Assembly (NCBI GenBank): GCA_031261125.1
Contig: JAISJZ010000126.1
Coordinates: 1 to 12,008, forward strand
Reading direction: 5' to 3'
DNA: 12,008 nucleotides
DNA from: Planctomycetaceae bacterium
GTDB lineage: Bacteria > Planctomycetota > Planctomycetia > Pirellulales > Thermoguttaceae
The stretch's first letter is position 1. Each line of letters starts with the position of its first letter. Both the position numbers and the translations under genes were made by a program. The notes beneath the pieces were generated by a model that had not been told where the DNA came from, ran no database searches, and saw nothing but the letters and a program-made list of their open reading frames with translations. This document shows positions 6,994 to 12,008 of this stretch, one piece after another.

Positions 6994-9739
6994 GCGTTAA
7001 ACTCCGCACTTCCTCAAACGTCAACGCGGGGCGGTAATCCGGGGCATCTTTGAACTTCACATTCTTCTTGCCCCAGTACGACGGATAAAACGGCGCACTG
7101 ACATCGAGCCAATTTGTCAGCGTCAACTTTTCAGCATCGGAAAGTTTTACGTCTTTGTGTGCTTCAATTAACAACGGCGGCATAGCCGCTCGGTTGAATG
7201 ATGTGCCGCACAACCACGCCGCAAGCGGACTGCTTAACGCACCCGTCTGATACGGCGGGATGTACTCAATACTCAACGATGCTGCATCTTCGTTCCGCAG
7301 TTTCCGATTGCCGAGCAACTGATATTTCCTGTCCAACTGTACCAAATTGTTGTACGAAACACTGAATACGCCGGAGTCCTCGCCGCGTAAATCTAATTTT
7401 GCTTTTTCGCCGTTATGACATTCAACACATTTTTCGTCCCAAATCGGCTGTATCTGCCTGGCGTAATCGAACGTCATTTTGCCGCCGTTTTCCCCAAAAA
7501 CGGGGCTGAACGGCTGTGCCGCCGGTACGGAGTACGAACGGGTTAACGCTTTCAGGGTATTAGTGTTTTTCGGCGGTGTCCTATCCGGCGTTTCGTGGCA
7601 GCCGATACAACTGCGGGTTTCGCCCGGCTTGTAATTAACATAAGTCCGCTCCGTTTGGACTGCACAGAAATCCTTGTCCAACGCTTGGAAGTAAACCGCT
7701 TTATCAGCAGGGACAACAAAGTTTGCACTGCCGTCTTCCTCGACCGGTACGATGCCGTGCTGCACCTTCGGACTTAAAAAGCCGTCGCCGACGGCAGAGT
7801 GCGCCATTCCGTTCGTATTGCCGTCTGCCCGCGCCGCCCAGGGACGCGGCAACTGTTCTAAAATCCGCAGATACTTGATTTCACCGCGTTTGACATTATC
7901 CATACCGGCATAGACATCCGTTACCACGCACCTCGCTAACCCCTCTTCGGCAAGTTTGCTGTCAATCGGCATCCCCGTCGGCACCGGCGGCTTCGTTCGG
8001 GCAACTAACGGATACGCTTCCCAGAGCGACACCGTAGGGTCTTTCAATAGCGGTATATCGTTTCCTTTGCCGTCCAGCAGCACAAGTTGATAACCCTTCA
8101 AATCGTCCCACGGCAGCCCCTTTGGTTTCATTGACGCAATGAACAATTCCGAAGACAGCGGATACGGATTACGGAACAGCCGACCCGGAACGCCGTCTTT
8201 GTTATAAACATATTTGCCGTTTTCATCTTTGAAATGAAAACCGTCGTGTGCCAACGCTCTTACGTCATCGGTAATGAACGACATTGACGATTCGCTCCGC
8301 AGCTGTTTGGCGGTATCAACGACAATGACTGAACCGAGTGCGTTGTTTATCCAGTGCGACGAACCGAGAAACACGATTTTGTTCGGTTCATTCGGAATGA
8401 CACGGGCTTGAATTTTTGTTTCGGGAAACGTTATCGTGTTGCCGTAAACTTCGGCGGAACCGGTGCCGTCGGGATTCATTGCCCATAACGCTTTACAGTT
8501 TCCGGCGGCTTTGTCAACGTATTCCCAGCGGTGATATAAGATACGTCCGTCGTGCATTACCGTCGGCGTTGCTTCGGATAACGGCGAAACGGTCAACGGG
8601 TGCAGACCGCTGCCGTCGCCGTTCATTCGGTACAGATTCTTTGTTGTGAAACAATCGCTGGAATCACACAGAACGCTGAACTGACACCGGGTCGAAACAA
8701 ATGCAATGCCGCCGTCGGGCAGATAACACGGATGAATGTCGTCCGTTCCGTGATGATAGCCGCGCCGGTAATTTTTTACGAGTTCTGCTTCGCTTTCCGG
8801 CGAAAATGTCAACTGCTTCAAGCCGGTACCGTCAACATTGATTTCGTAAATCCGGTATCCTTCATCGTTGCTCTTCTTGAAATCGAACACGATTTTTGCG
8901 GCATCGAAAGACAAATCGAACCAGTTAACAACGCCGTTTGTCAGCGAAGAGACCTGCTCCGTAATTTCCCGCACCGCTCCTGTTTTTAGATTAACGGCGC
9001 AGATACCGCCGCCGGGTGTCCACCGGGAATTGATAAAGTCCGTATAAACGTGATTAGATGTGAATGTTGACCGCCGAATAAAAAGCAACTCGTCAATGCC
9101 TTTGTCAAGCAATTTCTGTGCGGCACCCTCATTCAATTCAAACTTGACTTCGTTGACAGGCGGTATGACGGGCGGCGGTGCTTGCAGTGTTTCTGCCGGT
9201 TTATAATTCTTCGTGTATTCCTCTTTGCCCGGCAGTTTGAACGGTGTATTACGAATGTGAAACGTTACCGTTCCGCGTCCGCTGCCGCTGTCCAAGCCGG
9301 CTTTTGTTTCAAACTTTACGAATTGAGAGCCGCCGGCTGTGTCAGCGGTCAATTTGTAATGCAGTTGCGACGGGGCGTGCGCCCAAATACCGAACTCGTA
9401 CTCCGTACCGGCAATCGACAGTGGTTTGCCTTGATGATTTTTATTGACAATCGGCATCCCCCAACCGGTGATACTGTCCGCAATCCTTAAGTCCGTCAAC
9501 TTTGTCGCGTTACCGTCCTTATCGTACAGCACCGGTTCCGCCCAAATCGACTGGTCGGAATCGTAGGAGTCGCCGCCGTAATTGACGGCAAGATATAAAT
9601 CATTCACACCGGTAATGTCTGCCGTGAGCGTTATTGCTTTCGCATCGGCTTTAACGACACCGGAGTCAACCGGCTTGAACGGTTCGGCATTAACAGTGCC
9701 GATGAACAGCACAAACAGAACGGCAGCAATCCGCAACAT
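6983..9739 (-). CDS. Secreted NPCBM / beta-propeller / hydrazine-synthase-alpha-like diheme c-type protein
   Basis: 918 residues. A signal peptide occupies 1-18 (cut after TVNA). Residues of about 28-165 resemble an NPCBM/NEW2 carbohydrate-binding-like beta-sandwich (DLYLAVNYGGD, IWAEPVLYD, FGIWAHAPSQLHYKL). A Pro-rich linker (about 181-197) is followed by a TolB/PD40-type propeller with repeated DGTG/DGSG blades at about 303, 375 and 424. Residues of about 600-715 match the hydrazine synthase alpha middle-domain style (EEDGSANFVVPADKAVYFQA). There are two haem c attachment motifs, CIGCH (711-715) and CVECH (771-775). AMPP (852-855) supplies a plausible distal Met ligand, Met853, of the kind seen in planctomycete cytochromes. 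It probably works in the periplasm in electron transfer or on a carbohydrate-bearing surface. The hydrazine synthase resemblance is domain-level only; nothing else here suggests anammox. The start is supported by GGAGG eight bases or fewer upstream. It overlaps the convergent gene by 11 bases at the 3' end. Confidence 0.9.
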   Translation of the reverse strand: MLRIAAVLFVLFIGTVNAEPFKPVDSGVVKADAKAITLTADITGVNDLYLAVNYGGDSYDSDQSIWAEPVLYDKDGNATKLTDLRIADSITGWGMPIVNKNHQGKPLSIAGTEYEFGIWAHAPSQLHYKLTADTAGGSQFVKFETKAGLDSGSGRGTVTFHIRNTPFKLPGKEEYTKNYKPAETLQAPPPVIPPVNEVKFELNEGAAQKLLDKGIDELLFIRRSTFTSNHVYTDFINSRWTPGGGICAVNLKTGAVREITEQVSSLTNGVVNWFDLSFDAAKIVFDFKKSNDEGYRIYEINVDGTGLKQLTFSPESEAELVKNYRRGYHHGTDDIHPCYLPDGGIAFVSTRCQFSVLCDSSDCFTTKNLYRMNGDGSGLHPLTVSPLSEATPTVMHDGRILYHRWEYVDKAAGNCKALWAMNPDGTGSAEVYGNTITFPETKIQARVIPNEPNKIVFLGSSHWINNALGSVIVVDTAKQLRSESSMSFITDDVRALAHDGFHFKDENGKYVYNKDGVPGRLFRNPYPLSSELFIASMKPKGLPWDDLKGYQLVLLDGKGNDIPLLKDPTVSLWEAYPLVARTKPPVPTGMPIDSKLAEEGLARCVVTDVYAGMDNVKRGEIKYLRILEQLPRPWAARADGNTNGMAHSAVGDGFLSPKVQHGIVPVEEDGSANFVVPADKAVYFQALDKDFCAVQTERTYVNYKPGETRSCIGCHETPDRTPPKNTNTLKALTRSYSVPAAQPFSPVFGENGGKMTFDYARQIQPIWDEKCVECHNGEKAKLDLRGEDSGVFSVSYNNLVQLDRKYQLLGNRKLRNEDAASLSIEYIPPYQTGALSSPLAAWLCGTSFNRAAMPPLLIEAHKDVKLSDAEKLTLTNWLDVSAPFYPSYWGKKNVKFKDAPDYRPALTFEEVRSLTPKQ

Positions 9740-9746
9740 TGGTAAT

Positions 9747-9751
9747 CCTCC
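9747..9751 (-). promoter_or_regulatory. Shine-Dalgarno sequence of the secreted diheme protein gene
   Basis: GGAGG on the minus strand lies seven bases before the ATG at 9739. This is a strong ribosome-binding site and fixes the start codon. The giant gene and the deoxyhypusine-synthase-like gene in the same window have no such site. Confidence 0.8.
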
Positions 9752-9780
9752 GAAAAGAGAACACGGTAAAAACCCCGCTC

Positions 9781-9807
9781 ATTGTACCGTAAATGCAAAC
9801 GGAAAAA
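9781..9807 (-). promoter_or_regulatory. Candidate promoter of the secreted diheme protein gene
   Basis: On the minus strand TACAAT (9786-9781) is a -10-like box that would start transcription near 9774, leaving a leader of about 35 nt with the GGAGG site. It lies eight bases downstream of TTTTTCCGTTTGC (9807-9795), the same 13-mer found at the giant gene. No convincing -35 hexamer is present. An inverted repeat (ACGGTA 9763-9768, TACCGT 9785-9790) overlaps the box and could be an operator. Readthrough from the lipoprotein gene is the alternative source of transcript. Confidence 0.4.
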
Positions 9808-9822
9808 TAGACGGCGAAACCG
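9803..9822 (-). terminator. Weak candidate intrinsic terminator after the lipoprotein gene
   Basis: Immediately after the TAG stop (9825-9823) the minus strand reads CGGTTTCGCCG, then TCTA and five T. A CGG/CCG stem with a wobble pair is short, so termination would be partial at best. The same bases form part of the element shared with the giant gene's upstream region, so a promoter role is equally possible. Confidence 0.3.
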
Positions 9823-10320
9823 CTATAATGCCAACTGCTGTTCAATTTTCACGGCAGGACTGACATCAACCGTCAGTGTTTTCGTATCCGCTTGCACTTC
9901 GACTTCGAGCGGTGTCGTGTTCGGACGATTAAACTCTGGTTTTACGAGCGAATAGACGTGAATTTTTGCTTTTAGTTTCGCCGCCGCATTCTGGTCGTTG
10001 TTTGCAGATGCCTGTTCCCACTCTTTCATTCCGTCGGCATTTTCTTTCATCACCACGACCTTGAACTTGCCGAGCGGTGCGCCGGGATAACCGTTCGTCC
10101 GCAGTTGCGCTTTGCCGTCTGCGTCCGAACTGCCGCCGATAGCCCATATTCCGGTATCGTCGGGATAACGCAACGTTACCGCAGCATCAGCCAAGGGCTT
10201 GCCGTCCTGCGTTACTAAAACAGAGACAGGATACAGTTTCGGAAACCCGTCTGGATGCTTTTCGCCGCAGCCGGAAAGAAGTACCAAAACGGACAGAGCG
10301 AAAAAACAGTTTCTAAACAT
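9823..10320 (-). CDS. Small lipoprotein with carboxypeptidase-regulatory/transthyretin-like domain
   Basis: 165 residues. A lipoprotein signal peptide has the lipobox LLSGC, with Cys18 as the acylation site, so the mature protein is membrane-anchored. Residues of about 30-100 (YPVSVLVTQDGKPLADAAVTL, the Gly/Asp-rich DADGKAQLRTNG turn, then GKFKVVV) fit the seven-stranded CarboxypepD_reg-like or transthyretin-like sandwich. It lacks the HIUase/peptidase catalytic residues, so an enzyme role is unlikely. Residues 105-130 are a charged, probably helical insert (KEWEQASANNDQNAAAKLKA). Proteins like this are often encoded next to DUF1559 genes in Planctomycetes. Here it lies 81 nt downstream of one in the same direction, separated by a hairpin. 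No Shine-Dalgarno sequence lies close to the ATG at 10320; the nearest purine run (GGAAGG) is about 27 nt upstream. It is likely co-transcribed with the DUF1559 gene. Function is unknown; an envelope role is inferred. Confidence 0.87.
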   Translation of the reverse strand: MFRNCFFALSVLVLLSGCGEKHPDGFPKLYPVSVLVTQDGKPLADAAVTLRYPDDTGIWAIGGSSDADGKAQLRTNGYPGAPLGKFKVVVMKENADGMKEWEQASANNDQNAAAKLKAKIHVYSLVKPEFNRPNTTPLEVEVQADTKTLTVDVSPAVKIEQQLAL

Positions 10321-10363
10321 TGTGAATAGTTAAAAGTTAAAAATTACCTTCCGGGGATATTAC

Positions 10364-10389
10364 CAGCCGCGGAAGCAAGCCCGCGGCTG
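10364..10389 (-). terminator. Strong hairpin between the DUF1559 and lipoprotein genes
   Basis: A perfect 9-bp inverted repeat (CAGCCGCGG / CCGCGGCTG) with an 8-nt loop starts 12 nt after the DUF1559 stop. It is GC-rich and very stable, but the T-run expected of an intrinsic terminator is not adjacent: TTTTT occurs about 20 nt further on (10340-10344 region). It is therefore better read as a partial terminator, or as an mRNA-stabilising hairpin that would let the pilin-like product be made in excess of the lipoprotein. Confidence 0.55.
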
Positions 10390-10401
10390 TTGCAGAACTC
10401 A

Positions 10402-11616
10402 TTACGGAGCGGCAACGCTTTCGCCGCCCATCGGGGTTCCCAGTGCGCCCCAAACGCCGTAGTTGCTCCCGCCGGAATTCACTCTCGACGTGTCGCCGGT
10501 TTCCTGCGTACCGCCCTGTGTCAGGTTCAGATTTCCGGTGTTGATTGTTTCGGAAATGAAATGAATGCTTCCATCTATGTACAAGACCTGTACACCGCCG
10601 GGGTGATAACTCGTTGCTGAAAACGAGCCCCAGCCGTTGCCTCCGCCGGCGTTGGAATAGTAGCAGGACGGCGAATTCGGAGGAAGTGCCGTGTTAAAAA
10701 CGTCATTGCCGGAACGTCCGTCGCCAAAGATATGACCGCCCCAAGTTGCTGACGCGTTTTGCAGCGTCCGTTTATCTCCCGGCACCGTTGCGTTGTTCAG
10801 ACAGTTTGCCGGATAGACGAAACCGCCGCTGTAGGGAGAAGCCGTCCCGCCGCTGGTATAGCCGGAGAGTGCATTCCTGTCCGGGTTGGCAGAATCTATA
10901 ACACCGCCCCCCAAACCTGCTTGTGAAGTTACGCATTTTTCACTGAACCCGACCGTGTTGCTTGTTCCGTCCGAAGCGTATTCAATGCCTTTGAAGTGCA
11001 TATGGGAAAACATACCGCGGGAGCCGGTACGCGGATTGCCGGGATACGGTGCATCCGGCGATTCGGTACAGTTCCACATCCCGTCTCCCAATGAATAACG
11101 GTAACTGTACCGGCAAGTACGGGAACCGTTATTGGTGATGTAGTTGGACTGGAGTTGTGCTTCGCCGTCTGACGGGCAACGGAACGCCGGAAACGGACCG
11201 ACCAAAAATTGCTGCGTTTCTGCTGACCACGGTAGAAGTGAAAAAGAAAATTGCCGGTCAAGTGACTTAATTCCATCCCAAGCGGCTTGACCTTCAATAA
11301 ACGGCAGAATGATGACCCGGACAGAGAACCTCCATTCACCGCCTACATACGGGTCGCCGCTCGTAGCGACAGGTATTGTACCGTCATTTCTGCGGACACC
11401 GGCTGACTGCGAGCCGGCAGGGAAACTGCCCATTGTGTCGTGATAGTTGTGCAGTGCCAGCCCGATTTGTTTCAGGTTATTGCTGCACTGCATCCGCCGG
11501 GCTGCTTCGCGGGCTGCTTGGACGGCTGGTAAAAGCAAAGCAATCAAAACGCCGATAATGGCGATGACAACGAGCAACTCGACGAGGGTGAAACCATAGC
11601 GCAAACGGATTTTCAT
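10402..11616 (-). CDS. DUF1559 family protein with type IV pilin-like N-terminus
   Basis: 404 residues. The N-terminus is a type III prepilin leader: basic MKIRLRYG, cleavage predicted after Gly8, Phe9 at +1 and Glu13 at +5, then a hydrophobic helix to about residue 31 (VAIIGVLIALLLPAV-type) and the DUF1559 signature AREAARRMQCSNNLKQIGLA with HNYHD. The body is Gly/Ser/Asn-rich with several Cys. The C-terminal H-x9-DG motif is His338 to Asp348-Gly349 (HPGGVQVLYIDG). The family is massively expanded in Planctomycetes, and members are thought to be surface-exposed pseudopilins exported by a type II/IV pilus-like machine. The length is typical. AGGAG seven bases upstream supports the start. It is the first gene of a probable two-gene unit with the lipoprotein, transcribed from the promoter at 11811-11838. 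Confidence 0.96.
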   Translation of the reverse strand: MKIRLRYGFTLVELLVVIAIIGVLIALLLPAVQAAREAARRMQCSNNLKQIGLALHNYHDTMGSFPAGSQSAGVRRNDGTIPVATSGDPYVGGEWRFSVRVIILPFIEGQAAWDGIKSLDRQFSFSLLPWSAETQQFLVGPFPAFRCPSDGEAQLQSNYITNNGSRTCRYSYRYSLGDGMWNCTESPDAPYPGNPRTGSRGMFSHMHFKGIEYASDGTSNTVGFSEKCVTSQAGLGGGVIDSANPDRNALSGYTSGGTASPYSGGFVYPANCLNNATVPGDKRTLQNASATWGGHIFGDGRSGNDVFNTALPPNSPSCYYSNAGGGNGWGSFSATSYHPGGVQVLYIDGSIHFISETINTGNLNLTQGGTQETGDTSRVNSGGSNYGVWGALGTPMGGESVAAP

Positions 11617-11623
11617 TGGAGTT

Positions 11624-11628
11624 CTCCT
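11624..11628 (-). promoter_or_regulatory. Shine-Dalgarno sequence of the DUF1559 gene
   Basis: AGGAG on the minus strand lies seven bases before the ATG at 11616. This standard strong site agrees with the prepilin leader in fixing the start. Confidence 0.8.
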
Positions 11629-11729
11629 ATAAAAAAGGGTGAAACAAAAAAGTAATCAACGAAAGAATGTGAACCGAACGAGAAGGAAGAAGCGGCAAAA
11701 TTTACGCGTTTTTCGCGTTGTGCAGTTTG

Positions 11730-11737
11730 CCCCCCCC
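11730..11737 (-). repeat. Homopolymer of eight G (mRNA sense) in the DUF1559 leader
   Basis: Eight consecutive C on the plus strand, preceded in the mRNA by GGGT. It is the longest G/C homopolymer noticed in the window and lies in the leader, between the promoter and the start codon. It is prone to replication slippage and also to sequencing error. Confidence 0.8.
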
Positions 11738-11810
11738 ACCCAATTTAACATTTAGGCGGGATAGAAAAAGAAAAAGGAATGAAAGCGCAAATTTAACTGA
11801 CATACTCCAC

Positions 11811-11838
11811 ATTATACTCGTCTGAAACAAAAAGTCAA
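11811..11838 (-). promoter_or_regulatory. Near-consensus sigma-70-type promoter of the DUF1559 gene
   Basis: On the minus strand TTGACT (11838-11833) and a perfect TATAAT (11816-11811) are separated by 16 bases. This is the best promoter in the window. It sits only about 30 nt beyond the stop of the upstream glycosyltransferase gene and would make the DUF1559-lipoprotein unit independent of it. AT-rich direct repeats (two copies of GCTTTATTT) lie just upstream and could act as an UP-like element. Confidence 0.75.
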
Positions 11839-11868
11839 GGGGTAAAATAAAGCAAATAAAGCAGGGGC

Positions 11869-12008
11869 TTAATTCAGCGTATTTTTAACCGAGTACCCTT
11901 TGGAAATCCGGTTTTGATACGCAATGAACAACTCGGCGATGATACCCATCGACAGAAGTTGTCCGCCGAACAGCAGTGCCGCCACGCCGTACAGCACCGC
12001 CGGTCGAT
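11869..12008 (-). CDS. Family 2 glycosyltransferase, membrane-anchored C-terminus only (5' part outside window)
   Basis: The right edge holds 45 codons and a TAA stop (11871-11869). The peptide begins RPAVLYGVAALLFGG and continues QLLSMGIIAELFIAYQNR, ending KGYSVKNTLN. One transmembrane helix (residues of about 3-28 of the fragment), then AELFIAY and a short YSV tail, is characteristic of the C-terminus of GT2 enzymes related to GtrB/ArnC/DPM1. These use nucleotide sugars to glycosylate polyprenyl phosphate at the cytoplasmic membrane. The catalytic domain is not visible, so donor and acceptor cannot be named. It is codirectional with the DUF1559 gene but separated from it by a strong promoter. 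Confidence 0.75.
   Translation of the reverse strand, partial: RPAVLYGVAALLFGGQLLSMGIIAELFIAYQNRISKGYSVKNTLN

Larger units (their letters stand above)
11617..11804 (-). other. Long 5' leader of the DUF1559 gene
   Basis: From the predicted transcription start near 11804 to the ATG is about 188 nt without a credible coding frame. It contains a run of eight G (mRNA sense, 11737-11730), a small perfect stem ACGCG-AAAAA-CGCGT (11718-11704) and pyrimidine-rich tracts. The end carries the Shine-Dalgarno AGGAG (11628-11624). No known riboswitch fold was recognised. A leader this long could hold a translation-control or RNA-stability element. Confidence 0.5.

Noticed and set aside
279..8830. Nine GGTACC sites (for example 279, 1661, 2066, 4328, 8825) against about three expected by chance
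   Set aside because: The excess follows from frequent CCG, GGT, ACC and GTA codons in these genes; nothing points to a restriction-modification or uptake signal.
6983..9739. Reading the 918-residue protein as a true hydrazine synthase subunit (anammox)
   Set aside because: The resemblance is limited to a domain style shared by many non-anammox planctomycete proteins; no beta or gamma subunit or other anammox gene is present.
1..12008. Search for CRISPR arrays, tRNA genes, insertion sequences, toxin-antitoxin pairs or phage genes
   Set aside because: No regularly spaced repeats, cloverleaf, transposase motif, terminal inverted repeats or phage proteins were seen on either strand.

Overview
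The window most likely comes from a planctomycete of moderate GC content. The main evidence is a DUF1559 pseudopilin-type protein (prepilin leader plus a C-terminal H-x9-DG motif), which is a hallmark expansion of Planctomycetes. Supporting evidence is a secreted NPCBM / beta-propeller / hydrazine-synthase-alpha-like diheme protein, a carboxypeptidase-regulatory-like lipoprotein beside DUF1559, and a very large exported protein of unknown function. The exact lineage cannot be fixed from sequence alone; a Pirellulales-type genome is a guess.

Layout, left to right. (1) Positions 1-5926, minus strand: one uninterrupted reading frame of at least 1,975 codons that runs off the left edge without a stop. 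It encodes a giant envelope protein with an N-terminal signal peptide, about 1,000 exported residues, a cluster of three membrane segments, a short acidic linker, an internal signal-anchor-like helix and a second exported half of at least 770 residues. All other ORFs readable over this interval are shadows of it. (2) Positions 5927-6036: a compact divergent promoter region with a TATAAT box almost touching the giant gene's start codon and a TTGACG-16-TAGAAT promoter facing right. (3) Positions 6037-6993, plus strand: a bacterial deoxyhypusine-synthase-like enzyme, the only plus-strand gene. (4) Positions 6983-9739, minus: the 918-residue secreted cytochrome-like protein, overlapping the previous gene tail to tail by 11 bases. 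(5) Positions 9823-10320, minus: a small lipoprotein with a transthyretin/CarboxypepD-regulatory-like fold. (6) Positions 10402-11616, minus: the DUF1559 protein, preceded by a leader of nearly 190 nt and a near-consensus sigma-70-type promoter. (7) Positions 11869-12008, minus: the C-terminal 45 residues of a family 2 glycosyltransferase of the membrane-anchored polyprenyl-phosphate type.

Functional picture. Apart from the deoxyhypusine-synthase-like enzyme (cytosolic, polyamine-linked), every complete product carries an export signal, so this is mainly a cell-envelope region. DUF1559 and the lipoprotein probably form one transcription unit, with a strong hairpin between them. The secreted cytochrome has its own ribosome-binding site and probably its own promoter. 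No tRNA, rRNA, CRISPR array, insertion sequence or phage gene was seen, and no non-coding stretch exceeds 300 bases.

The most notable points are the giant split-architecture protein (possibly an in-frame fusion of two exported proteins), its predicted leaderless transcript, a composite motif shared by the upstream regions of two unlinked minus-strand genes, and the deoxyhypusine-synthase homologue, whose bacterial substrate is not obvious.
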